Positions 14,710 to 21,784 of a stretch of DNA of 25,687 bases are shown here, one piece after another. The position numbers were made by a program, and so were the translations under genes. This stretch comes from Deltaproteobacteria bacterium (GTDB taxonomy: Bacteria; Desulfobacterota; GWC2-55-46). The stretch is taken from positions 1 through 25,687 of the forward strand of contig JACREV010000232.1 of the NCBI GenBank assembly GCA_016218095.1. Direction: 5' to 3'. Each line of letters starts with the position of its first letter. The first letter of the stretch is position 1. Below the pieces are notes generated by a model. The model did no database searches. It had not been told where the DNA came from and saw nothing but the letters and a program-made list of their open reading frames with translations.

Positions 14710-14832
14710 TTCGAAGCGTCAGAACAAAGCAGACCAAGGCGCGACGAAGGACGGGCGCGAGGCGTACTTTTGGGTACGCCGCAACGACTGTCCGAGGAGC
14801 AACGCAGGTATGCAAAGTTATGGCGCTTCGAA
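14710..14832 (+). repeat. structured GGCGTAC repeat, copy A, upstream of pfkA
   Basis: Nested inverted repeats are visible: outer arms TTCGAAGCG (14710-14718) and CGCTTCGAA (14824-14832); middle arms GGACGG and CTGTCC (14749-14754, 14788-14793, one G-T pair); and core arms GGCGTAC and GTACGCC (14761-14767, 14774-14780) around TTTTGG. The core with its flanks GCGA and GCAACG recurs inverted at 20425-20566. A TATAAT lies upstream at 14666-14671 without a clear -35 box, so the element may be transcribed as part of the pfkA leader. Confidence 0.75.
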
Positions 14833-14851
14833 CAAAAGGAGGGCAAAGTCA

Positions 14852-15880
14852 ATGAACGTCGGCATACTTACCGGAGGCGGAGACTGCCCGGGACTTAACG
14901 CCGTAATACGGGCCATAGTCAAGAGGGGGCATCAGTTCGGATACGAGTTCACGGGCATCAAGGACGGGTGGAGGGGGCTCCTCCAATCCAAGACGATAAA
15001 GCTCACGAAGCAGGCGGTCTCGGGGCTCCTCCCCATGGGCGGCACCATCCTCGGCACATCGAGGACGAACCCGCTTAAGGACCCCAAGGACGCTGAGACT
15101 CTCTTTAAGAACATCGAGGCGTTGAAACTCGACGCCATAATAGCGATAGGCGGGGATGACACCCTGGGGGTAGCCGCAAAGCTCCATGCCAAGGGGATCA
15201 AGGTCGTGGGCGTGCCGAAGACCATAGACAACGATCTCTCCGGCACGGACTTCACCTTCGGGTTCGACACCGCCGTCTCAATCGTCACATGGGCGCTCGA
15301 CAGGCTCCATTCGACGACCGAGGCACACCAGAGGGTGATGGTAGTAGAGGTCATGGGCAGGCACGCGGGATGGATAGCCGTCTACGGCGGCATAGCCGGA
15401 GGGGCCGACGTTATTCTTATACCCGAGAAGCCCTTCGATATCGACGAGGTCTGCGCGGTAATAAAGAAGAGGAAGGAAGAGGGGAAGAACTTCAGCCTCG
15501 TCGTCGCGGCGGAGGGCGCGTACCCAAAGGAGGCGGGCGGCATGATAACGAAGGACAAGACGCTCGACTCCTTCGGCCACGCTAAGCTCGGCGGCGTCGG
15601 AGAGTTCCTCGCGACCGAAATAGAAAAGAGGACGGCGCTTGAGTCCCGCTACGTGGTGCTCGGGCACCTCCAGAGGGGCGGCACCCCGACGGCCTACGAC
15701 AGGATACTCGCGACGCGCTACGGCATACGGGCGATAGAGCTCGTGAACGAGGGGAACTTCGGACGCATGGTCGCGCTCCAGGGGAATAAGATAGTCGACA
15801 TCTCACTCGCGGAGGCTACCGCGAAGCTCAAGACCGTGGACCTCGAGATGTACAGGATAGCGCACATATTCTTCGGTTAG
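14852..15880 (+). CDS. pfkA: 6-phosphofructokinase, probably pyrophosphate-dependent type
   Basis: Phosphofructokinase phosphorylates fructose 6-phosphate to the 1,6-bisphosphate in glycolysis; the PPi-linked form is reversible. The 342-residue product shows GILTGGGDCPGLNAVIR, GGTILGTSRTNP, IAIGGDDTLG, VGVPKTIDND, VMEVMGRHAGW-type text and VLGHLQRGGTPTAYDR. Two diagnostic positions read Asp103 in GGDD and Lys123 in PKTIDND. In characterised enzymes Gly at both sites marks ATP use, and Asp plus Lys marks PPi use. AAGGAGG at 14836-14842 lies nine bases before ATG 14852, which fixes the start; the upstream in-frame ATG at 14810 would translate repeat DNA. It is followed by an intrinsic terminator and stands alone. 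Identity as a phosphofructokinase is certain; the phosphoryl donor is inferred. Confidence 0.95.
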   Translation: MNVGILTGGGDCPGLNAVIRAIVKRGHQFGYEFTGIKDGWRGLLQSKTIKLTKQAVSGLLPMGGTILGTSRTNPLKDPKDAETLFKNIEALKLDAIIAIGGDDTLGVAAKLHAKGIKVVGVPKTIDNDLSGTDFTFGFDTAVSIVTWALDRLHSTTEAHQRVMVVEVMGRHAGWIAVYGGIAGGADVILIPEKPFDIDEVCAVIKKRKEEGKNFSLVVAAEGAYPKEAGGMITKDKTLDSFGHAKLGGVGEFLATEIEKRTALESRYVVLGHLQRGGTPTAYDRILATRYGIRAIELVNEGNFGRMVALQGNKIVDISLAEATAKLKTVDLEMYRIAHIFFG

Positions 15881-15954
15881 GGGGGCGCCCCGGTGCACGG
15901 CTGTAAAGTGGCCGTATGCCCTTGTCTTGCTTTAGCATTATAAACTATCCCTAG

Positions 15955-15983
15955 AGGCGGGACTAACGAGTCCCGCCTTTTTT
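15955..15983 (+). terminator. intrinsic terminator after pfkA
   Basis: A perfect 10-bp stem, AGGCGGGACT (15955-15964) and AGTCCCGCCT (15969-15978), with loop AACG runs into a T6 tract (15978-15983). It lies 75 bp past the pfkA stop and is the clearest terminator in the window. Confidence 0.93.
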
Positions 15984-16010
15984 CCCGCCTCTTATAAGAT
16001 CAAGGTTGCC

Positions 16011-16478
16011 GTGAGACACTTTCTAAGACCCCTTATAGCCCTATTTTTATCCGCCCTCTTTCTCCACGCCTGCTCAAGGCCGCCTGACGAGGAGAGGATC
16101 CGCGAGAGCGTGTCAGAGGCCGTCGAGGCGGCTGAGGCGAAGGACGTTAAGGCCTTCATGCGCCTTATATCCAGGGAATACGCCGATGATAAGGGGAACG
16201 ACTACAACGCCATAAAATCCATCCTCGTCTACCAGTTATTGCGGCCAGAGCCGGTAAAGGTCTTTGTGAGGGGCCTCTCAGTCGAGGTCAAGGGGGAGAC
16301 CGCCCTTGTCGACGCGAAGGCGATAACGATAAGGGGGAGGGATGTGAAGACGCTCTCCGATATCGTCCCCGATGAGGCGCAAGCTTACAGGTTCTCGATT
16401 ACGTTCAGAAATGAGTCCGGCGACTGGAAGGTAAGGTCGGCCGCATGGGAGCCGATAGGTCTCGCGGGGTTGCTGTGA
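16011..16478 (+). CDS. lipoprotein with NTF2/SnoaL-like domain
   Basis: The 155-residue product starts with a lipoprotein signal (FLSALFLHAC, lipidated Cys21). The remainder has the helix-then-strand pattern of NTF2-like proteins: an N-terminal helix pair (IRESVSEAVEAAEAKDVKAF, LISREYADDKGN) followed by strands ending in GDWKVRSAAWEPI, the common closing strand of such folds. These domains bind small ligands or partners, and no catalytic residues can be assigned here. The start is GTG at 16011 with AAGG six bases upstream. It follows the pfkA terminator by 27 bp, so it begins a new unit, and its stop overlaps the next start (GTGA). Confidence 0.85.
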   Translation: MRHFLRPLIALFLSALFLHACSRPPDEERIRESVSEAVEAAEAKDVKAFMRLISREYADDKGNDYNAIKSILVYQLLRPEPVKVFVRGLSVEVKGETALVDAKAITIRGRDVKTLSDIVPDEAQAYRFSITFRNESGDWKVRSAAWEPIGLAGLL

Positions 16479-16954
16479 GCGGAGCGCCCCGGAGGCTTAT
16501 AGCGGACGCGATGCTCGGAAAGCTCGCGAGGTGGCTCCGCACTTTAGGGTACGACTGCGCCTTTGAGCCCGATATCACCGACGACGACCTCATCAAAAGG
16601 GCTGTGGAGGAGGGGAGAGAGATACTTACGCGGGACACCTTGCTCATCCAGCGCCGCGCGGTGCGCGGCAGGGCGATATTCATCGAGAGCGACCTCGTCG
16701 TCGACCAGCTCAAGGAATTATCGAAGAGGTTCGAGATAAACGCCGCAGGCTTCCTCACCCGGTGCCTTAGGTGCAACATCCCGCTTGAGCCGATGAATAA
16801 AGAGGCCGCAAGGGATAAAGTCCCGCCGTATGTCTTCGCCACCCAGGAGAGGTTTTCAGTATGTACCGGATGCTCTCGCATATACTGGGGAGGCACTCAC
16901 AAGGCGCGTATGATAGAGGCGATAGAGAGGATGCTCAAGGGGATAGAGGGTTGA
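16475..16954 (+). CDS. Mut7-C family RNase domain protein (PIN-like fold plus zinc ribbon)
   Basis: The 159-residue product matches the Mut7-C family: a PIN-like N-terminal part with RLIADAMLGKLARWLRTLGY (Asp11), acidic cluster DITDDDLI, ILTRDTLLIQR (Asp54) and IFIESD, then a C-terminal zinc ribbon with CLRC (Cys97, Cys100) and CTGC (Cys130, Cys133), and the closing IYWGGTH signature. The conserved aspartates suggest a metal-dependent nuclease, but no substrate has been firmly shown for bacterial members to my knowledge. I chose the GTG at 16475, which overlaps the lipoprotein stop by four bases, over an earlier ATG at 16445 inside the lipoprotein gene. The pairing with the lipoprotein has no evident functional meaning. 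Confidence 0.9.
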   Translation: MSGAPRRLIADAMLGKLARWLRTLGYDCAFEPDITDDDLIKRAVEEGREILTRDTLLIQRRAVRGRAIFIESDLVVDQLKELSKRFEINAAGFLTRCLRCNIPLEPMNKEAARDKVPPYVFATQERFSVCTGCSRIYWGGTHKARMIEAIERMLKGIEG

Positions 16955-16970
16955 CCATGCTTAGTTTTGC

Positions 16971-17101
16971 TCCCCTCCTTTACAAGGAGGGGACGGGGGA
17001 GGTCGTCTTGCTTTAAAAACACTGCGCAAGAGACTGGATCCCCGCTTTCGCGGGGATGACAGTATGGTTCGTTTGTCATTCCCGAGGTTTTAATCGGGAA
17101 T
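16971..17101. repeat. three consecutive hairpin repeats between Mut7-C gene and cutA
   Basis: Three perfect hairpins lie in the 288-bp gap. TCCCCTCCTT (16971-16980) pairs with AAGGAGGGGA (16984-16993). ATCCCCGC (17038-17045) pairs with GCGGGGAT (17050-17057). ATTCCCGA (17078-17085) pairs with TCGGGAAT (17094-17101). The last two sit between CTGGAT and ATCCAG, so they form one larger inverted unit. Such C/G hairpin repeats are common between genes in this group of bacteria and produce spurious frames reading HPRESGDPV. Related copies lie at 1129-1223, 21653-21673 and 24622-24655. Confidence 0.8.
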
Positions 17102-17242
17102 CCAGTTCTAAGGACATAAATCTTATACGACCATACGGAAACCGGTCAGCACCGCCTCATTTGGAACTCGCGCGCTTTCCTTCCCCTTTGAAATCTCCCC
17201 CCAAAGATGTTAGCCTTGCCCGGAAAAGAAAGGAGATACCTT

Positions 17243-17563
17243 ATGGACGGGTTCGTGATCGTATTCTCGACCGCCCAGAATGAAGAAGAGGCGGCGCGTA
17301 TCGGAAAGGCCGTCGTGGCCGAGGGGCTCGCGGCGTGCTGCAACATAGTCCCCCGCATAAGGTCGATCTACACCTGGAAGGAAAAGGTCTTTGACGAACC
17401 AGAGGTACTCTCCATCTACAAGACGAGGGGTGCGCTCTTCGGAAGGCTCAAAGACAGGATAAAGGCCCTCCACGGCTACGAGGTCCCGGAGATAATCGCC
17501 GTCGACATAAAGGACGGCCTGCCGGAATACCTCGCCTGGATAGACGAGGTCACGAAGGGGTAG
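17243..17563 (+). CDS. cutA: divalent-cation tolerance protein CutA
   Basis: CutA is a small trimeric cytosolic protein with a ferredoxin-like fold, historically linked to copper tolerance; its exact biochemical role is still debated. The 106-residue product has the family pattern: IVFSTAQNEEEAARIGKAVV, LAACCNIVPRIRSIYTWKEK, IYKTRGALFGRLKDRI and LHGYEVPEIIAVDIKDG, ending YLAWIDEVTKG. Length is normal. AAGGAG at 17230-17235 lies seven bases before ATG 17243, which favours this start over an in-frame upstream one at 17207. It sits alone between two repeat-rich gaps. Confidence 0.95.
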   Translation: MDGFVIVFSTAQNEEEAARIGKAVVAEGLAACCNIVPRIRSIYTWKEKVFDEPEVLSIYKTRGALFGRLKDRIKALHGYEVPEIIAVDIKDGLPEYLAWIDEVTKG

Positions 17564-17587
17564 GGAGCGGATGTCCGGGGCCGATGT

Positions 17588-17838
17588 CGATGTCCTTCGG
17601 AGGCTATAGAGGCAAGGGTAGCCAAGTCATCCTGATATGCTTTGCCAGTCCGGCGAGGGTACTCGGCGTACGGCCAATTTTAAATCGGGTTGCTCCAGGC
17701 TCCCGGACACAAAGCCGCCCAATACGGATTTGCCCGTCCGGCGAGGACCGCTCGGCGCGGGGCCGATGTCCTTCGGAGGCTATACAGGCAATGGTAGCCA
17801 AGTCCTTTCGATTTGAGCTTTGCCCGTCCGGCGAGGAC
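17588..17838 (-). repeat. inverted REP-like array between cutA and lepA (three units)
   Basis: This 368-bp gap carries three units of the array at 3811-4190, on the opposite strand. On the - strand they read GTAC-GCCGA-GTAC with TCGCC/GGCAA (about 17645-17675), CCGC-GCCGA-GCGG with TCGCC/GGCGA-type text (about 17730-17765), and a lone second hairpin next to the lepA promoter (about 17819-17838). The linker GGATGACTTGGCTACCCTTG and the following CTATAGCCTCCGAAGGACAT also match 4112-4150. No gene is supported here; the open frames on both strands are repeat-derived. Confidence 0.88.
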
Positions 17839-17846
17839 CTTTTCTT

Positions 17847-17875
17847 TTGACAAACCAGGCGCGATTATTTACAAT
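17847..17875 (+). promoter_or_regulatory. strong sigma-70 promoter of lepA
   Basis: A perfect TTGACA (17847-17852), a 17-bp spacer and TACAAT (17870-17875) give the best promoter match in the window. Initiation near 17882 leaves a leader of about 50 bases before the GTG at 17932. The last REP-like unit ends within ten bases of the -35 box. Confidence 0.8.
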
Positions 17876-17931
17876 GTTATATTGTGTTTTTTAAGGGTTT
17901 AAAAGGACCATAGACAGGGGACGGCGATCAA

Positions 17932-19731
17932 GTGGCGGATAAGAACAGGATAAGGAATTTTTCGATAATAGCCCATATAGACCACGGCAAATCCACGCTC
18001 TCGGACAGGCTCCTCGAGTACACGGGGACGATAACCAAAAGGGAGATGGTCGACCAGTTCCTTGACAAGATGGAGCTTGAGAGGGAGCGCGGCATCACCA
18101 TCAAGGCCCAGACCGCGCGCTTGAACTACAAGGCCGACGACGGGAACACCTATATACTGAACCTCATAGACACGCCGGGCCACGTCGACTTCAGCTACGA
18201 GGTGAGCCGGTCCCTTTCCGCCTGCGAGGGGGCTATCCTCGTAGTCGACGCCTCACAGGGGGTGGAGGCCCAGACCGTAGCGCACTTGTATACCGCGGTA
18301 GACGTCGGGCTCGACATAGTCCCTGTCCTTAACAAGATCGATCTCCCCGCCGCGGACCCCCCTCGGATAAAGGAAGAGATAGAGGAGGTCCTCGGCATTG
18401 ACGCATCCGAATCCGTCCTTGCGAGCGCGAAAGAGGGGATAGGGATAAAGGACATCCTTGAGGCTATTGTAAAGAGGATACAGCCCCCCAAGGGAGATGA
18501 GGAGAGGCCGTTGAAGGCACTCGTCTTCGACTCGTGGTATGACATCTACCAGGGCGTAGTCGTCCAGATAAGGGTCTTCGACGGCTGTGTCAAGAAGGGG
18601 ATGAAGATAAAGTTCATGGCCACAGGGAAGACCTTCGACGTCGACAAGGTCGGCGTCTTCGCCCCCGGCCCCAAGGAGGCCGAATCCCTCGGAGTAGGCG
18701 AGGTCGGCTTCGTCATAGCCAATATAAAAGAGGTGAGGGAGACGAACGTCGGCGACACCATAACAGACGCGCTCGTCCCTACCGAAGAGCCGTTCCCCGG
18801 CTACAAGGCCGCCAAATCGATGGTCTTCAGCGGACTCTACCCGGTCGACTCCGCCCAGTACGAGAACCTGAAAGAGGCGGTCATAAAGCTCAGACTCAAC
18901 GACTCTTCGTTCACGTTCGAGCCCGAGACCTCGCTTGCGCTCGGGTTCGGCTTCAGGTGCGGCTTCCTCGGCCTTTTCCACATGGAGATAATACAGGAGA
19001 GGCTTGAAAGGGAGTACGGGCTCGCGCTCATAACGACGGCCCCGACCGTCATCTACAGGGTCACGAAGACCGACGGCACGGTCGTCATGGTCGACAACCC
19101 CTCGAACCTGCCTTCGCCACAGTATATAGATTTTGTCGAGGAGCCGTTCATACTCGCGACCCTCCACCTGCCCGCGGAGTTTTTAGGAGGGGTGCTCGCA
19201 TTGTGCGAGTCGAAGAGGGGCATACAGAGGGAGATAAAGTTCCTGACCACATCAAGGGTCATGGTCGAGTACGAGATACCGTTGAACGAGATAGTGCTGG
19301 ATTTCTACGACAAGCTCAAGACCCTGTCGAAGGGCTACGCATCGATGGACTACGACTACCTGGACTTCAGGAAGTCCGACCTCATAAAGCTCGACATACT
19401 CATAAACGGGGAGGCGGTCGACGCGCTCTCTTTAATAGTCCCGCGCGAGAGGGCGTTTGCGAGGGGCAAGGACCTCGCCGAGAAGATGAGGGAGATAATC
19501 CCGAGGCAGATGTTCGAGGTGATAATACAGGCGGCGATAGGCTCGAAGGTCATCGCGAGGGAGACGATAAAGGCCCTCCGGAAGAACGTCACGGCAAAGT
19601 GCTACGGCGGCGACATCACGAGGAAGAGGAAGCTCCTCGAGAAGCAGAAGGAAGGCAAGAAGCGGATGAAGCAGGTCGGAAGGGTGGAACTCCCGCAGGA
19701 GGCGTTCCTGGCTGTATTGAAAGTCAGCTAA
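17932..19731 (+). CDS. lepA: elongation factor 4 (LepA)
   Basis: LepA is a ribosome-bound GTPase that remodels stalled or misassembled translation complexes. The 599-residue product is full length: G1 AHIDHGKSTLSDRL, switch region ERERGITIKAQT, G3 DTPGHVDF, G4 NKIDLP, then EF-G-like domains and the LepA-specific C-terminal domain (KRKLLEKQKEGKKRMKQVGR, VELPQEAFLAVLKV). The start is GTG at 17932 (ADKNRIRNFSIIAHIDHGKS, the usual opening). lepB follows after 28 bp in the same direction, the classical lepA-lepB operon. Confidence 0.98.
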   Translation: MADKNRIRNFSIIAHIDHGKSTLSDRLLEYTGTITKREMVDQFLDKMELERERGITIKAQTARLNYKADDGNTYILNLIDTPGHVDFSYEVSRSLSACEGAILVVDASQGVEAQTVAHLYTAVDVGLDIVPVLNKIDLPAADPPRIKEEIEEVLGIDASESVLASAKEGIGIKDILEAIVKRIQPPKGDEERPLKALVFDSWYDIYQGVVVQIRVFDGCVKKGMKIKFMATGKTFDVDKVGVFAPGPKEAESLGVGEVGFVIANIKEVRETNVGDTITDALVPTEEPFPGYKAAKSMVFSGLYPVDSAQYENLKEAVIKLRLNDSSFTFEPETSLALGFGFRCGFLGLFHMEIIQERLEREYGLALITTAPTVIYRVTKTDGTVVMVDNPSNLPSPQYIDFVEEPFILATLHLPAEFLGGVLALCESKRGIQREIKFLTTSRVMVEYEIPLNEIVLDFYDKLKTLSKGYASMDYDYLDFRKSDLIKLDILINGEAVDALSLIVPRERAFARGKDLAEKMREIIPRQMFEVIIQAAIGSKVIARETIKALRKNVTAKCYGGDITRKRKLLEKQKEGKKRMKQVGRVELPQEAFLAVLKVS

Positions 19732-19759
19732 AAGAAAAAAGGCGGTAAAACGGGCAGAC

Positions 19760-20428
19760 ATGGAAGATAAAAAGGAACAGAAGGACAAGAAGAAAAACGT
19801 AAGGGAGATAGTAGAGGCCGTAGTCATAGCCCTGGTCCTCGCCCTCATCATAAGGACCTTCGTCATACAGGCCTTCAAGATACCGTCGGGGTCGATGGAG
19901 GACACGCTCCTTGTAGGCGACCACATAGTCGTCTCCAAGTTCGCATACGGCATACAGGTCCCGAAGCCGGCCATCATCAAGGTCTTCGGCGCCTCCATCC
20001 CTTTCTTCGAGACGAAGCTCATCCCGTCATGGGGCAAGGTCGACCACGGAGACGTCGTAGTCTTCCGTTTCCCGGGGGACAGGTCGAAGGACTACATCAA
20101 GAGGGTCATTGGGCTGCCCGGGGACAGGGTGGAGTTGAGAGATAAGGTCCTCTACCTGAATGGTGAAAAGATGGACGACCCCTGGGGCGTGAACAAGGGC
20201 GGTCTCTACGGCGAGGACACCGAGAAGAACGTCAACTTCGGCCCCTACACGGTCCCTGAGGGGACCGTCTTCGTCATGGGCGACAACCGCGACAGGAGCT
20301 ACGATTCGCGCTACTGGGGCCCGGTCCCGTTCAAGGACATAAAAGGCAAGGCCTTCATCATCTACTGGTCGTGGAACAGGGACAGCCATTGGGTGAGGTT
20401 TGGCAGGCTCGGCGACATCATCCATTAG
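19760..20428 (+). CDS. lepB: signal peptidase I
   Basis: Signal peptidase I removes Sec and Tat signal peptides on the outer face of the inner membrane through a Ser/Lys dyad. The 222-residue product has one N-terminal membrane segment (about residues 18-36), then IPSGSMEDTL with catalytic Ser45, DYIKRVIGLPGDRVE with catalytic Lys114, and the late family motif VMGDNRDRSYDSRYWGPV. A single anchor rather than two is common outside the enterics. It is co-transcribed with lepA. The stop TAG (20426-20428) lies inside the left arm of an 11-bp inverted repeat that bounds the following repeat element. Confidence 0.97.
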   Translation: MEDKKEQKDKKKNVREIVEAVVIALVLALIIRTFVIQAFKIPSGSMEDTLLVGDHIVVSKFAYGIQVPKPAIIKVFGASIPFFETKLIPSWGKVDHGDVVVFRFPGDRSKDYIKRVIGLPGDRVELRDKVLYLNGEKMDDPWGVNKGGLYGEDTEKNVNFGPYTVPEGTVFVMGDNRDRSYDSRYWGPVPFKDIKGKAFIIYWSWNRDSHWVRFGRLGDIIH

Positions 20429-20566
20429 GCTGCTCCCAAGTCCATCTGCTTTGTTGGCATCAAAGCTCACCGTTGCGGCGTACATAACTAAAGTACGCCT
20501 CGCTCCCCGATGCCTCGACGTCTCGCTCCTCGACGCCTCGCGTCCGGTGCTTTTTGAGCAGCCTAA
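20425..20566 (-). repeat. structured GGCGTAC repeat, copy B, with 11-bp terminal inverted arms
   Basis: Outer arms TTAGGCTGCTC (20425-20435) and GAGCAGCCTAA (20556-20566) are perfect. Middle arms GGCATC (20456-20461) and GATGCC (20509-20514) and core arms GGCGTAC (20477-20483) and GTACGCC (20493-20499) lie nested inside. Read on the - strand, the core and its flanks (GCGA before, GCAACG after) match the element upstream of pfkA, while the outer and middle arm sequences differ. The left arm contains the lepB stop codon. No protein is encoded. Confidence 0.8.
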
Positions 20567-20615
20567 GTTTTTCATCAATCTATCCGGGCTAAGGCCCGCA
20601 TTGCCCAAAAAACCA

Positions 20616-20644
20616 TTGAAGGTTTCGACTTTTGATGTTATAAG
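20616..20644 (+). promoter_or_regulatory. candidate promoter of xerC
   Basis: TTGAAG (20616-20621) and TATAAG (20639-20644) are spaced by 17 bp. Predicted initiation falls at about 20651, the A of the xerC ATG, so a message from this site would be leaderless. The match is moderate. Confidence 0.4.
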
Positions 20645-20650
20645 GCAGGG

Positions 20651-21604
20651 ATGCTCGGCCTGGTGGAAAAGTTTATCGACTACCTCGCGGTCGAGAGGAA
20701 CTCCTCCCCCAACACAAGGCTCGGATACGCGAGGGATTTAAGGCAGTTCCACGCCTTTCTTAAGTCGGAGCCGCGCTATGTCGGGCCCGATGGGGAGGTC
20801 GATATCGAGAGGCTCGACGAGCCCGCTGTCTCGGGTTTCGTCTACGCGCTCTTCAGATCGAACAAGAAGATATCTATCGCGAGGAAGCTCTCCTCGATAA
20901 GGTCTTTTTTTAGATTTCTCGTTAAAAAGGGGCTCGCAAAAGCCAACCCCGCCGAGTGCGTCTCCGCCCCCAAGGTCGAAAGGTTCCTCCCGTCGGTCCT
21001 GACCGTCGAGGAGGCCAAATCCCTGATAGAGGCGCCCAGGGGCGCTGTGGAGGGGCGGGAAGAGAGCCCTTCCGTTCTGAGGGACCTCGCGGTACTGGAG
21101 GTCCTTTATTCGTCGGGCATAAGGGTAAGCGAGCTTACCGGCCTCGATATCGGCTCCGTCGACATGGGGGCCGGGACGATAAAGGTCCTCGGCAAGGGCA
21201 ACAAGGAGCGGATAGCCTATCTCGGCGATTACGCGAAGGAGTCGCTCCGGCTCTATATCGAGAAAGAAAGGCCCGCCGGTGGCGGCCCGCTCTTTACAGG
21301 CGGCAAGGGGGGGCAAGGGGGGCAAGGGGGCGGGAATAACGCGAGACGCCTTACCCCCAGGACGGTCCAGAGGCTCGTAAAAAAATACACCGCAACGAGC
21401 GGGATAAACAAGACGCCTACGCCGCACTCGCTCCGGCATACTTTCGCCACACACCTTTTGGACGCGGGAGTGGACCTTCGCTCCATACAGGAGCTCTTGG
21501 GCCACAGCAAGCTCTCGACGACCCAGAGGTACACGAAGGTCGGCGTTGCCGCTATGATGGCGGCTTATGACGCGGCCCACCCGAGGGCGAAGTCGAAGAA
21601 ATAG
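20651..21604 (+). CDS. xerC: tyrosine recombinase XerC
   Basis: XerC resolves chromosome dimers at dif together with XerD. The 317-residue product has the N-terminal SAM-like domain (FIDYLAVERNSSPNTRLGYARDL) and a catalytic domain with Arg158 (SSGIRVSELTGL), the GKGNKER lysine motif (181-187), HSLRH (His259, Arg262), LLGHSKLSTTQRY (His285) and nucleophile Tyr294. XerC rather than XerD or another integrase is favoured by the chromosomal position beside hslVU. Residues 217-230 are a Gly/Gln/Asn-rich insert (GGKGGQGGQGGGNN) in the loop between catalytic strands, encoded by G7, G6 and G5 tracts (21307-21330). It is somewhat longer than the usual 295-300 residues because of this insert and a 45-55 loop. 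The stop TAG lies inside an inverted-repeat arm. Confidence 0.93.
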   Translation: MLGLVEKFIDYLAVERNSSPNTRLGYARDLRQFHAFLKSEPRYVGPDGEVDIERLDEPAVSGFVYALFRSNKKISIARKLSSIRSFFRFLVKKGLAKANPAECVSAPKVERFLPSVLTVEEAKSLIEAPRGAVEGREESPSVLRDLAVLEVLYSSGIRVSELTGLDIGSVDMGAGTIKVLGKGNKERIAYLGDYAKESLRLYIEKERPAGGGPLFTGGKGGQGGQGGGNNARRLTPRTVQRLVKKYTATSGINKTPTPHSLRHTFATHLLDAGVDLRSIQELLGHSKLSTTQRYTKVGVAAMMAAYDAAHPRAKSKK

Positions 21605-21712
21605 ATGGGCGGCGGAAGAGTTCCTGTAGCTTGTAGTGATTTATTCTAAACTCCTCCCCCTTGACGGGGGAGGTTGGGTGGGGGTGAAAAGGCTTTCCAT
21701 CCTCCCATCTAT
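21601..21712. repeat. inverted-repeat-bounded element between xerC and hslV
   Basis: ATAGATGGGCGG (21601-21612) and CCTCCCATCTAT (21701-21712) match at 11 of 12 positions as inverted arms 112 bp apart. Inside lies an 8-bp hairpin CCTCCCCC (21653-21660) and GGGGGAGG (21666-21673), followed by TTGGGTGGGGG, like the copy at 1201-1228. The left arm includes the xerC stop codon. Confidence 0.65.
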
Positions 21713-21784
21713 CTCCTCCCATTTATCGACACAGGGAGGGGAAGTAAAAAGAATAAACCCGCGGATCTCAGCGGAGTAGTTAGT

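Noticed and set aside
14698..14851. In-frame N-terminal extension of pfkA from 14810 and a short ORF at 14698
   Set aside because: Both run through the structured repeat; the strong AAGGAGG before ATG 14852 and the usual MxVGILTGGGD opening define the real start.
15883..15895. GGGGCGCCCC palindrome just after pfkA as a terminator
   Set aside because: It has no loop or T-run; the perfect stem with T6 at 15955-15983 is the better terminator.
17584..17850. 88-codon + strand frame upstream of lepA
   Set aside because: Encoded by the inverted REP-like array and ends at the lepA promoter; no conserved features.
18253..19167. 304-codon - strand frame opposite lepA
   Set aside because: Shadow of lepA; composition is that of the reverse complement of a conserved GTPase.
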